From Owenia fusiformis (taxonomy: Eukaryota; Annelida; Polychaeta; Sabellida; Oweniidae), in the NCBI GenBank assembly GCA_903813345.2, contig CAIIXF020000005.1, forward strand, positions 26,603,375 to 26,663,374: DNA of 60,000 nucleotides, read 5' to 3'. A model generated the notes under the pieces. That model was given only the letters and a program-made list of their open reading frames with translations. It was not told the origin of the DNA and made no database searches. The position numbers and the translations under genes were made by a program. Below are positions 1 through 13,000 of this stretch, piece by piece; position 1 is the first letter of the stretch, and each line of letters begins with the position of its first letter.

Positions 1-1440
1 TGAATCATCACTTAAGAAGTGGTTCAGTACATATATTAAGGAATCATTATTATTAGAAATGAGTTGGCAGTATTATCTCTGAAAATTGATTCTTTGATAA
101 TGGTTACAGTCATCTTGACCATGGGCTTTTCCCCACTCTTAAAACAAGCAGAAAGAATTGTTTAAATTGTTATTGATAAATTATGATGGCTAAATATATT
201 AAGATATCAAGTGTTCTCCACAGGATTTTTCCCAAGTGGGTGCAAGATTCTCATTTTTACAATTCAGACCGAAGTAGGTCAAAATATGCCCAATTTTCCT
301 GATTTTTCTCATATTCTAGTAGGTGCAACTAGAATTCCAGGCAGGTGCAAGCCTGTATTTAAAATCAGGTAGGTGCCATGCCTACTTGCTTTAGTGCTGG
401 GGAGATACTCATATCTATATTCTTCAACTGTTCGACTATAGTTATCTATATTATCCACGTCTCCTTGATATACATTGTTATCATAATGAGAAAGCAAAGT
501 TCTTCATTTTGTATTATAAAATATGTATGTCAACAGCCCTTTCTCATATTATATCCTTACATTTTATATTCTGAACTAATGGTTAATGAGACCACATTTA
601 TGATATTAAATGTTACAATAAAAGTGCATGCTGACATTGCAGCTATAGGCGAGTCTGGGGAAGATCAATGGTATTTATCCCCCAATAACATATGAAATGG
701 CTGTTAATATCTTGCCCCATGGTCTGTCTTGTCCATATTTCTACTCACCAACCCCTTTTCTTATTTTGGGAAGCAATTTTCATGGCATTTTTTAATACCA
801 TATTTTTCAAATATAAAAAGTTTGATTGGAGTAACAACATTATATACTGAAACCGCAATGCTTAATTCGATTATGCTCCTTTAAAAGTAAGCTTCATCGA
901 CAACTTCACCTAATTGTACAATAGGATTCATGCTGAAATGTTTCATGTTTCATTGAATGTAAACCTTTCATATATTGTAATTTTTTCTATATTTCCTTTA
1001 GTTTCTGAAAATGAAATATTTCATTTTTCAATTATCTGAAGTAAAGCGACAGTATTAATTAAGTATAATATCCATTCAGATTCCTCAATACTAAAGGTCT
1101 CTCAAGATAGACGCATGGAGATGGGTAGTTAACTCATGATTGAGGTGCAAATGATTCAGACATAAACATATGAGCTTTTGATCTAGGCCAGTACCTCTCA
1201 ATAAAACAGCAAACAGTCATATGATCATGGCATAATGTTAATGACCCTGAAGTACTTACAACATTAATTGAATATGAATACAAATTTTTTATTTTGTAAC
1301 AAATAATCAAAACTCTATTGAATGCTGGATACAAGTCCTTGTGACACTCCCTCCTACATATCACAACATCCCTCTGTGAGAAGGTTTACAGTGAAGTTGA
1401 GGGAGGGGGGGGGGGTCACAGGTTCTCATAGCTAGACTAG
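1..1440. other. AT-rich intergenic DNA
   Basis: No coding region or element with definable ends is seen here. A G-run lies at about 1405-1415. The open frame at 378-695 has no recognisable protein features. Confidence 0.5.
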
Positions 1441-1454
1441 AATGTATGTCTCAA

Positions 1455-2430
1455 AAAAAGGACCCACGGTCCTGTGCTCACACAGTTTGGAACCTTCAGA
1501 GGAGTGTATATCCTGACTTTCAAACAAAAATATTGATTTGGATTTGTAGTCTCGAACTTTGATAAACTTAGACAGCACAGTTGTGTGACCTAGTTTGATG
1601 ACCTTTGACCTTGAAAATTTTACTTATTTAGAGCTCAGTAAGGTCTTTTGTGATTAGCTGAACAAAATTTACATCCAAAAATCAATTTGAAAAATCAACT
1701 TTTTTGAACTTTCATAGGTCATTAAAGGTCAAGTAAAGGTCAAATCCTAAAACTAATGTCAGATTTGAACTCCTGGTAACTTGTAGATGATTTTCAAAAA
1801 AGATTTAGTCAAATTGAAGCAAGTTGAAAAATAACATATTTTTACTGTTTTTTGACGTCAAATATCTCAAAAACGGTAAAAATTTGATGCTGACATATAT
1901 TGAGCAATATGTAGGGAATGCTTAAATCTAGTTATGATGTAATTCATTGCAAGAAATGATCAAGTATTAGGCAAACTTTGAGAAACTTGTCAATCACAAA
2001 ACCTGCCATTGACTTTATACATAAGAAAGTTTCCTGAAAATGACTAAGTCCTACTTTTTGTCAAATTTTATAGAGTAAACACCAAAAACTGTAATTCCAA
2101 GAGCTTTGAAATCTTCAGAGGACATAAGTTGCATATACAGCAACTACTACAAGTTATTTGAAAGTTCTACTTCAACAAAGTGTCTAGTATTTACAGAGAA
2201 TTTGACTTTTTGATGTCAAAATCAGCAATTTCTCGGAAACCGGGCGAACTTGGGAAACGGCGATGATAGGTCAAATAGGCATTATGGATATGCATAAAAT
2301 GATTGTGGATATGACTCAATCCGAATAGCAGTTTTAATTTGTGCGGCCATTGTTGACGGACGGACCAACGGACGGACGGACGCCTGGTCGATGCCATAGG
2401 CTCACTGTGTGAGCCAAAAAAGCACATATA
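1455..2430. repeat. Dispersed repeat R1, copy 1
   Basis: About 970 bp match 41661-42556 in the same order and orientation, from a shared opening GCTCACACAGTTTGGAACC to a closing GGAC-repeat tract followed by a CTCACTGTGTGAGCC end. GCTCACACAGT near the left end and ACTGTGTGAGC at the right end are inverted copies of each other, so this may be a DNA element with short terminal inverted repeats. The inner part repeats AGGTCA-containing stretches that also occur, inverted, in METTL10 intron 3. No transposase frame is visible. Confidence 0.7.
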
Positions 2431-2579
2431 TAAAGGTAAATGAAATGGAGTCAGAATCTAACATATTCTGTACCCTGTATCCATATAAACCACTTGTTAC
2501 TCATTTTGTGCTAAATACATTCTAAAGAATTTGACAAACTGCTACATAAAAAATTAATACCACATATTTTTGTTTACAG

Positions 2580-2620
2580 TTAGACGCAGGTCAAGTGAGT
2601 CATCTCCAGCTGATAACTAG
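2580..2620 (+). CDS. Possible last coding exon of an upstream gene
   Basis: A good acceptor (TTTTTGTTTACAG) is followed by a short frame encoding RRRSSESSPADN and a TAG stop. The residues are hydrophilic, as at many protein C termini. Nothing else supports a gene here and no partner exon is visible, so this may be chance. Confidence 0.15.
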
Positions 2621-2639
2621 GAGGATTCATTCAATATGT

Positions 2640-4130
2640 ACTTTCATAAAGGAAACAATGTCAATGACATTTAATTAAAGTGGCAGTTATGATTGGAGAG
2701 AGTAAAATGTCAGAAGGAATCTTTTCATTAAGCAATCAAATGTATCTCTTACAATCCTAATTTTCTTTTCTAAAAGGAGAATTGAGTGATTTGTTTAAAT
2801 CACAGGTTTTTTATTTGAATTGAAAAGGGCCCATTTTTCTGTATTTTGCCAGAGAAACTTATCGAATCAAAGGATCATCCTATAAAGTAAAGTCAGAACT
2901 GTTAGAAATTTTAGAATATAATTATGTATGGCAATGAATATTAAAAAAAGAAGAGATTTTCTTCAGAACTTTCTCTTTCAGCTTGACTTCTATATTGCCC
3001 CTTTAAATTTCATTTCCCAGATTTCATGAAGTGCTTCACATGTTATTTTACGAACATTGTGTTTGTCATGTTTCTTTTGGTTTTGACCACTAGGTTACTG
3101 ATGACTAATGCAAAAACAGATGTTAATTCATGATAAGCTTTTTTCCAAGTAGATACAGGGAAGAGGAAGTAGTCAGTTTAATAGAATTCCAGTCATATTC
3201 CAACAGAATGCTTTTCTCAAATCAAATCCATTCAATTTTTGACATAATGTACAGTAACAACATGACCCTGAATTATCTGATGTTTTCAGCAATGTGTATA
3301 AATACAGCTTTGCCCCAAATACTTCTGACATTTTTCATCATTCACCATCTCCCCCATACACAGAGGCTTTCAAAATATGTGCATGGTACCTCAAGCACCA
3401 CAAATAGTGACTTGAACTTCAAAACACATACCCCCAAAAATAAATACATCTACAAGATAAGGGAGACCAATGCAAAAGCTTCAAAATAAAATCAATTTGG
3501 TCATTTTAAATCAAATATTCTTGAGGAAACAGCTGTTTCAAAATAAATCACCAAACATTAAGACTCCATTGCATCCTGTCATTTCATGTATCATTGTATC
3601 ACCTACTACCATCTGACAATAATTCATACTTTATGTTATAGACTTATGTTAGACAGGTGAAATTCTATTCTATATAATCCAGTACTTTCTGTTTATTGCT
3701 AAACTGTATATTAGGAGACTAGACTAGGCTTATTGGTCTCTATTCAATGTGCTGAGAACTGTGAAATAGAATGGAATTCATCTAATTTCCTGCTGTGACT
3801 TATATTTATGTTGTTCTCAGTTTGAAAATGACATGACTAAAGCCATTCTAAATATGCCACCTTAATCCTGTGTACTATCAATATATAGTCTAGTTACATA
3901 GAACTAGACAGTCCATGGTAAGCATCTCATCAGGGTACCTTGTTTTGTTCTCTCAATCTACTGACCCAATGAGGATCTACTTGAATATCACCTCTGGTGA
4001 TGAATTGGAAATACATCCGTATGGATGGTATTTCTAATTTCAAGTTGTGTGTATGCACCCAGGTGCCACATTTGCTATTTGGTCTCAGCTATCATTATTA
4101 ATCTGAACTTTCTTGCAGCTGTATTGGGTT
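2640..4130. other. Intergenic DNA with no recognised feature
   Basis: AT-rich sequence. The open frame at 3130-3489 has no recognisable domain and lies in low-complexity sequence. I see no repeat ends here. Confidence 0.4.
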
Positions 4131-4134
4131 TAAC

Positions 4135-5060
4135 TACCGTGCTTTGCATGCAACACAAATTCTAGATTGACTGAAACCAATTTTCCTTGATAATATGTGA
4201 CCCATGGTTGACAATAATATAGAAACACCTACCATCAACCGCTGCCATGTAACATTTTGTGTTAAATGTTCATTTATAAAAGTTAAATGTGGCTATCCTG
4301 ATCTTTATTTAAAATGTATTTTCGCATCGACTATTTCTGAGCATCAAAAAAATAAAATTTTGGTGAAACAAAATTGTTGTCAAATAAATTGTATTCCAAT
4401 CCGAGATATTAGATAGATGCACTGGAAGAATAACAGGCACCTCTGTTAGTGTTCTTGTCAATGGTGGTTTATCCATTGACATGATTGGCTATTTCAATGT
4501 TACGATAATCTAAACCAAATTTTTCCAAAGCTGAAAAACATTCTAAATTATATATGATCGAGGACACCGGGAATATGGGGTGATGTGTTTTCATGTGTAC
4601 GATATCAATGCTTATTTGAATCTAATTATTTTAGGAATGAAAAGATGAGGGGTTTTAGTGCTAGTTTAGAAGGCGTTTATTTTACTATATCGACCTGAGA
4701 AATGTGTGACGTCATAGTGGTGGTCCATATGGACCGGTCTAGAATATATTCTGGACCGGCAATTTTCCCCGGGAAATTAAATATCGTTCAATGCGTAAGA
4801 TTTTCTTGCTGTTTCAGTCCTGGTCGTTAACGGTGGTAATAATACTAATAACATCATTTCTGCGAGCGATATAGTGAAATATTGGACCTTGGGCCTTCGG
4901 CCCTTGGTCCAATATTTCACTATATCGCCCTTAGAAATGATGTTAATGTACTATTAATTACATGTGCGTGAAAGCTCCTGCTCGATATAAATTTATTGCA
5001 TTCTTGACGGAATATGGTCTGAAGATAAACCTAGTCGGGCTACAAGAGATGTCAGATAAG
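4135..5060. repeat. Dispersed repeat R2, copy 1
   Basis: The sequence is similar to 10505-11250 in the same orientation. Shared landmarks are TTGACAATAATA, TTTTGTGTTAAATGTTCATT and a closing GTCAGATAAGAAAC. The copies are diverged, and this one carries a strong hairpin near its right end. Confidence 0.6.
4849..4945. repeat. Near-perfect hairpin inside R2
   Basis: The two arms are near-perfect reverse complements, reading inward from TAACATCATTTC through GATATAGTGAAATATTGGAC, and meet at GGGCCTTCGGCCC. The total stem is about 45 bp with a 3-base loop. The copy of R2 at 10505 lacks it, so it is an insertion or a local inverted duplication. Confidence 0.8.
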
Positions 5061-5467
5061 AAACAAGCCCCAGACTACAGCCCATTTCCCTGTTTTATTG
5101 TGTCAGTTGAATCCAAAAAATAAGAAATCAGGAGATCATTGTGCAATAATATATGGAAAAGTATATTCATATTGTACACGAATGACATTTGCATATTTTA
5201 GATTATTTAGTTTTTGGTGTAATAAGCCCATGCTCTATTGTAATTTAAAGAATTTCAGCCATGTTAATCTTTTTGAAAATACTATGGCAGAGAAGCGTCA
5301 AAATATAAGAGGCCACACAGGTTATTGCCAAACTAGAAGCAATTCAAGATAACAAATGTCATATATGTACAATAGGAATATATTTTTCCATATATTATTG
5401 CATAATGATCTCTTTATTTCTTATTTTTTAGGTTTTACTGACGCAATAAAACAGTGAAATGGGCTTT

Positions 5468-6279
5468 ACTACTTTTTTCAAGGCCTGACTTCGTCGCTAA
5501 CATGCTAAATATAAGAGTTAGCTGACGTTTGGGAGTCTGACTTACCTTCTAAAGGTTAGAACCCGAACCTTAATGAAACCATATCACCTTTGTTGCGTCG
5601 ATAATGATGCATAAACATAGCAATTGATAGAAATTAGTGTAAATGCTTTTCCGACTTTTTCATTTTTCATCAATGTTGACTTTCGGGAAGGCGTTGTAGT
5701 TATCACGAAATAACGCATTGACCCTTGAACTTTACTTTGTTGACGTGTCAACCAAGCATGTCTGGTGTGAAAATTAAAAGAATATTAAGCAATGTTCTAC
5801 ATCCGCCAAGCTAAGTGAAGTAGCCAATATAAAATTACCAATTTCAAGTGAAGTACGCGTGATTTACAGTCCCACTATTTGTCTGAACGAAATGCTACGT
5901 AGAAATATGAGCCGTCTGCTGTATTAGTCGATTAATAGAGTAAGACCTGTTGGTGATGCTTTATAATTTAGACCAAAACATTGAAGAACATACGAACCTG
6001 TAAATCGTGAAAACAACGAACAAATATTCGGTTTTCATATATGTTCGGTAATTTTTCGTATTGAAACTTCCGGAACTTACAAGGAAATCATTCATTTTCT
6101 CGGTCCATGATTTACCTCTTGAATGTTGTGGCAAATGCTCCATGGTTGACGGAACAAAGGTGATATGGTTTCATTAAGATTCGGGTTCTAACCTTTAGAA
6201 GGTAAGTCAGACTCCCAAACGTCAGCTAACTCTTATATTTAGCATGTTAGCGACGAAGTCAGGCCTTGAAAAAAGTAGT
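5468..6279. mobile_element. Foldback element with ~125-bp inverted arms
   Basis: The left arm begins ACTACTTTTTTCAAGGCC and its inverted copy ends GGCCTTGAAAAAAGTAGT. The arms match for about 125 bp and enclose roughly 560 bp with no long frame. The interior has ATGTTCGGTAATTTTTCG and CTTCCGGAA, also present in the arms of the composite element at 7221-9763, so the two are probably related. No clear target-site duplication is seen. Confidence 0.85.
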
Positions 6280-6466
6280 AGGTGTAACTTGTTGAACCAT
6301 AAATAGGGATCCTCTGTTGATTTTGATGTATGGAGTAACATTCTTAGACCATGGTGTTATTTCATCCATGGTCAATTATTCACTTTTCAGGATCTTACAA
6401 GATTTTGATTTATTTTTTTAAGTTTCAAAAAAACAAACATGACAGAGTGAGTGAATCAAAAATATA

Positions 6467-6550
6467 AGCCAATGTCGAAATGGCCCTATGTTCGAAATAG
6501 TCCCATGAAGCCAATGTCGAAATGGCCCTATGTTCGAAATAGTCCCATGA
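6467..6550. repeat. 42-bp tandem duplication
   Basis: The unit beginning AGCCAATGTCGAAATGGCCC occurs twice head to tail with a period of 42 bp and no visible differences. It is probably a recent local duplication. Confidence 0.9.
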
Positions 6551-6969
6551 AGTAGCCCCATTCATAGAAGTTCGACAGATTTCCCCCATGTAAGAAAATG
6601 GTAGGTCCCTTCCTCCTAAACATACCAGACAATTTGTAGTACACCTTAAAAGTTACCTCTAGAAATTAATAATGATAGTGACTGAAAATTCACAAGCAAG
6701 CCTTTCATGTTTATATTTGAATAGTGTCAATATGAAAGTTTAAATCTGGTGACACAATTTTTAGAAGAAATGACAAATTATTTTTCCCCAAAAAATAAAA
6801 CAGGTGTCACAAAATCTAAGAGATTTCAATGCGTTTGAATCAGAAAAGTCTCTTGAAACTTAGCTAATTGATACGTCATATAATACTCCTTAAGGAAATT
6901 GTCATAAAAGTACGATACTTACATGATTACCTATGTAATATCACTTTATTCTGTCATAAAAAATTATCC

Positions 6970-7041
6970 TCCTCTCAAAATGGCGACATAACCAGATCTC
7001 GTGACCCCTGACGTCATTTTCGGCCTCGATTTAGATTCAAG
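6970..7041 (+). promoter_or_regulatory. Putative METTL10 promoter / 5' UTR with YY1- and CRE-like sites
   Basis: AAAATGGCG at 6977-6985 matches the YY1 core, and TGACGTCA at 7009-7016 is a perfect CRE palindrome. Both lie within 65 bp of the ATG at 7042. No TATA box is evident. Such sites are typical of TATA-less housekeeping promoters, which suits a methyltransferase of this family. The transcription start is inferred, not seen. Confidence 0.45.
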
Positions 7042-10000
7042 ATGTCAGCGCCCATGAGTGGAAACGAAAATTGTGAAAATGAATTAGATTCTTCAAAATT
7101 AGGAACTAAACCTTTGTAAGTATTTGTTTGGACACAGATTTTGTAACTGTGAATGGTGATTATTTAGATTGAAGTGAAAATATATGGTGAACAAGTTGAT
7201 TAGTCTTGACTATCATTATATACTCCTTGTTACTTTAAAATATAACTTCGACATATGAGTGTTACCCATAGGCTAAGGGTTAAGTAATAGTAAGCTGTAT
7301 ACAGAAGAGACAGGTGAACAACTAGGATTTAGGCCACTTGTTAACATGGTGATTTTAACATTATTTGTGTATAATTTGCAAAAAACAATGCAGAGTTGAT
7401 CCAAAATTGATAGTTCTCAATTCTTACCTATGAATCAACCACATTCAAGTGATATAGAGTGAATAAAGCCGTCTTGAGGTGAGATATTCTGAAAACCTAC
7501 AATTGCCTGGCAAGTTACCCGGATTTCCGTGTTGAATCATGAATGGAAGTTTGAAACAAGGAATTTGATTGGTTCCTGCTAACCGCCGCCAGTGACACCT
7601 ATCTGGTTCTCTAAAATGTAATTCATTTTCTAGAAATAACAATCAATTAAAGTGTACAAAACTATAAAAGGTTTACTTAATAATTATTTATCAAAACATC
7701 TGATTCATATAATATCTTTTTAAACCCAATTTAAATGGTTAAATTTCAATCTTTCCATGTGTCCGGAAGTTTCAACTTGCCGGGCAATTGCAGGTTCGTA
7801 CAGTTGGTGTTTTTTTATGCTGTCTTATCGAAGAGTTAGGATATAGATTTGAAATATTCAACAATCTACGTTTCGAAAACACTTTGGAGAAGATTCTTGG
7901 GAGATTTGGTGGTACGACTCGATACCAGTAAGGAGAACTCGTACCAAGACGGCAAGTTTTTGAAAATTTTTTCAATCCTAATTGTTTACCTGTCTCTTCT
8001 ATATACAGCTTACTATTACTTAACCCTTAGCCTATGGTGTTACCTGATGAATGGGACCCTCACGTGCCTTCTAAATGGTAGTAAACGAACGCTAGTGTAA
8101 CTACATCAGCTTATCTTTCCGTCCGATCAACAATAAGTACAGTTATACAAGAAATGTAAACGAAGTGAAAATATTTCCAAAACTTATCCGAAAGGCATGT
8201 CATTCCGGAAGTTATGATACGTTATGGTGTCACTACGGTAAATCATTGAAAAATATTGAAAAAATCACAAAATTCAAGTTCTGGTGTGAGGTTCCATATC
8301 CATCTGCCAAAAGGTATGACCCGATATAGTCCATTTAAAAATTTGTGGTTTTGTTCTAAATAACGCCATAGGTGGCTTCTAGGGTACCTAGTATGCCTCT
8401 ATTTGGTATCAAAATAAAGAGGAGGAGTTCAACTTTCATTTGAATTACGAAAATAGCGATGCAGGTCAAAATAGTTCCGGCGTGAGCATGTTTACTACGC
8501 GTTTGCCCATCATCTCAGAATTGAGGAAATGGTAGCAAACGCGAGTTACAATAAATGGACGCTGATATCTCAAAAAGAATTAGCCCATACAATGACTATA
8601 TTTTTGCAATCCCCTATACATAACCTTCATCTTGACACTATATTTAACATAGGGTTTGTGTCTCGATTTTTAAATATCGCTACGCCAACATAGGGACTCA
8701 TTTTTAGGTAAAATCCCTGCTTCCCCGATGAAAATTAACGAATAAAGTAGTTCCTGTTTAGGGGACCATATTCTTGAGATTTTTTTGCTAAAAATGGCAC
8801 ATTTAGAAAGTACTTGGCCTCAGCTTTACATACATACCTCAAATGGCCACAGTACATACACTTACACCTACTATACACACCACTGAAGTTGGCATTGCTT
8901 CGTTTTTAAAGTATTAATAAAAAACACTTCCTACCCGGAAGTGATATTTACCGTAATAACACCTTATATTACCGAACATGGGTTTAAATGGAATGTTTTT
9001 TTGATGGCATTATTACACCAAAAGTAGTGCGAAAATGGCCTTTTCACGGGTTGGCATAAAGTTTTGATGAAATTTAAAGACACAGTTCCTCCACGTATAT
9101 TATCTCATGGAAATGGGCATACCAGCGCAAAGATCTTTGTTCCGTGGTGAAGAAAAGCTATCAAACATTGTCTGAAGAGCAGATTTATCTCCGTAATTCA
9201 ACTTTTAGCATGGCGACCTTGACCTTGAAAAAAATATAGCCATTTGGGCGATAATAGGTGATTCAAAAGTAAAAAAATGGTGCTTATTTGAAGTTTGAAG
9301 TTTTATTTGAACTTGATTTTTCAAGGACATCCGATTGATAGTTGTTGGGCCAAGTTTGATGGAAAATGGGCCTTGTTTGATATGCTGGCAGTGAGGTTGA
9401 TTGTGGCAAGTAGTAAAACGGCAAACAATGGTGGAGTCATACCCGATGCTTGGATGTTCGCATTTTATTTAGCTCTCGTAAAATGAACGAACAAAAGTTC
9501 CATTTTCACGCATGTTCGGTAATATAACGTATCATAACTTCCGGAAATGACATGCCTTTCGGAAAAGTTTTGGAAATATTTTCACTTCGTTTACATTTCT
9601 TGTATAACTGTATTTATTGTTGATCGGACGGAAAGATAAGCTGATGTAGTTACACTAGCGTTCGTTTACTACCATTTAGAAGGCACGTGAGGGTCCCATT
9701 CATCAGGTAACACTCATATTCCGAAGTTATGTTCTTATTATTTTTAACAGTTAACAAGGAGTAGGGCCCATTATACAGTGGGGATCATAAAGAATTGCAA
9801 AAGCTATGAAAATTACATGCTGTCGCACATGTAATAAATTCTTACCTCAGTGTATTCAGTGCTCTATTTTCTCCGTCTGAGTAAGTCCAAATATAGTAGA
9901 ATTTGTGTCCCTAATGACAAATAAGAACTTCAAAAGTTGAAGTGGATATTCACATGTTATGCCGACTCTTCAAATGTTGAGGTGATTTTGTCGCCCGATT

Positions 10001-13000
10001 GCGCCGGAACGGAGGATTGGCTCCCAGAATGCAACATGACACGTGCCAGCTTTCAAAATGCTGTTCCGCCATTTTGAAACATGTCATGAGTAAATACGGT
10101 TACTGATGTTGCATTCTGGGAGTCAACCTTCCTTGGATAACAAACATGGCGATTCATGAAAACATTCATTCGATTTAGTAGGGATTTATCCATTATTTGC
10201 AGGTATGAAGCTTTGTATTCATTTATTGTGCTACTTTAGTGAACGGGAATTATTTTTCTACCTCTTGGGAGAGTTTGAGACACGAAACTTGGAAATTAGC
10301 TCATTGTGACAACTTGTGAACGTTGAGTTTTATTTTTGTCCCCCACTGTAGATCTATATACAGGAGAAGTCCCCCCATGTTTAGTTCAACGTCGTTAAAC
10401 TCAATAACGGCGTTCTTTATTATTAGGAATTTTCTTGGGGCCATTATTGAGTTTAACATCCTTACTATTCTTTCCTTTGATCATGGGCTTTCAACTAGTT
10501 GAAAGCCCATGCTTTGATGCAAGTTCTGAATCCATCGAAACCATTTTTCCGCGATAACGTGCAACTGATACTTGACAATAATACAAAAACACATAACATC
10601 AAGCGATTTAACACAATATTTTTGTGTTAAATGTTCATTTATACGAGTAAAATGAGGCTACACTTACCGATCTCTAAAGTGACATTCCGCATGTCCGTCA
10701 TTGTGTCTGTTCGTCTGAGTGTCCCGGATCGTAAAATTAAACTACCAGCGAAACGAAATTGTTGTCAAATAGATTGATGATTATTATTGTGATTACTCGG
10801 GATAAAAAGATCAATTTTGAGGATAACAGGTATCTTTGATTAATTTATATAGCGCGTGTATACACGCAAAATAGTTATTAATTGCAAACCCACTGTTCGT
10901 TAATGCAGTTCCGTGATGACGGTAAATTCCTGAAACGATTTGCAATTTCGATGTTACCGAAACTGACCGACATTTTCGTCATTTCCAAACCTGTCTCCAA
11001 TATTTTCGTAATTATGCATCAATAGGGTCTAAGGGGGATACGGGACGGGGTGTATGTGTTTATAAGGTATGTATGCATGTTTGAATCACATTCTTTGTGT
11101 AATATTGCCATGTTTTCAGGGTTTAATTTGTTCCGCTTGTCGAAACCTGCTGAACGATTAAATTAACGCATCAAAGGCAAAATGGTCATGGAGGTTAGAC
11201 CTAGCCGGCCCATAACACATGTCAGATAAGAAACGAGGCCCGGGCTAGGTCTAATGTTGTTGGACTACCCCATGTTAGGCTATCAATAGGTTACACTCAA
11301 TCAGCACTATCAATGGTATACTCTACTTTACTAAATTTGCACATAGCCATCTTTTAGATACAGTGGGGATCATAAAGAATTGCAAAAGCAATGAAAATTA
11401 CATGCTGTCGCACATGTAATAAATTCTTACCTCTGCAGTGTATTCAGTGCTCTATTTTCTCCATCTGAGTAAGTCCAAATATAGTGGAATTTGTGTCCCT
11501 AATGACAAATAAGAACTTCAAAAGTTGAAGTGGATATTCACATGTTATGCCGACTCTTCAAATGTTGAGGTGATTTTGTCGCCCGATTGCGCCGGAACGG
11601 AGGATTGGCTCCCAGAATGCAACATGACACGTGTCAGCTTTCAAAATGCTGTTCCGTCATTTTGAAACCTGTCATGAGTAAATACGGTAACTGATTGCAT
11701 TCTGGGAGTCAACCTTCCTTGGATAACAAACATGGCGATTCATGAAAAAATTCATTCGATTTGGTAGGGATTTATCCATTATTTGCAGGTATGAAGCTTT
11801 GTATTCATTTATTGTGCGACTTTAGTGAACGGGAATTATTTTTCTACCGCTTGGGAGAGTTTGAGACACGAAACTTGGAAATCAGCTCATTGTGACAACT
11901 TGTGAACGTTGAGTTTTATTTTTGTCCCCCACTGTAGATAGCCATCTTTTAGATAGACAGTACAGGGTGTTTCATAATGACCGTCCCCCCATCAACCACC
12001 AATCCTGAATAGCATACCCCCATGTGTTATATATCATATGAAAGCTTGGTCAATTCTGGACTTATTGAATCAACTTTGATTAAGCTTAACATTTTTTACA
12101 ACTTGCTACATATCTCTATAAAAGGTACCCATTTTACCTTTAGCATAGAATCTGAAAGTCGCATTTTTCCAAAGTTAGCCATGTACCCTGCAAACTGGCA
12201 AAAAGCTATGATAACCATGCCTCAATACACTATTGGGTATAGTAATGTACAACTTCTAACATTTGATGGATGTTGAAGATATATCTTGATGATATTTGAA
12301 AGATAAAAGTATTAAATAGTTCAAAGAAATGCCCAGAGAGCTCTAAATGATACAATGGATAATATAGCGATCTGCTTTTCTCTTTAAATCCATCAGGAAT
12401 AGTAGCCACAAATCATGCAAATTGAGGGGATAGTGGCTACAAAATATAAGTTCACAAATTATGTTCTCAAAGACCAGGCATTCTAATATTTGGCACATAA
12501 GTCCAGAATTGAATACGCTTTATTATGGTATATAGATTATGGGGGCATGTGAAGTAGGATTGCCTGTGATTGGAGGGACGGTCATTATGAAACACCCTGT
12601 ACATGTAATTGTAAATTAGCCCCACCCAGGCATCTATTGCACATCTAAAGTACCCATCATCTATTGTATATAAGTACATGTAATTGTAAATTAGCCCCAC
12701 CCAGGCATCTATTGCACATCTAAAGTACCCATCATCTATTGTATATAAGTACATGTAATTGTAAATTAGCCCCACCCAGGCATCTATTGCACATCTAAAG
12801 TACCCATCATCTATTGTATATAAGTACATGTAATTGTAAATTAGCCCTACCCAGGCACCTATTGCACATCTAAAGTACCCATCATCTATTGTATATAAGT
12901 ACATGTAATTGTAAATTAGCCCCACCCAGGCATCTATTGCACATCTAAAGTACCCATCATCTATTGTATACAAGTACATGTAATTGTAAATTAGCCCCAC

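Noticed and set aside
378-695. 105-codon plus-strand frame with an acceptor-like CATTGCAG near 637
   Set aside because: Composition looks like translated AT-rich DNA; only GESGEDQW near the end looks protein-like, which is too little.
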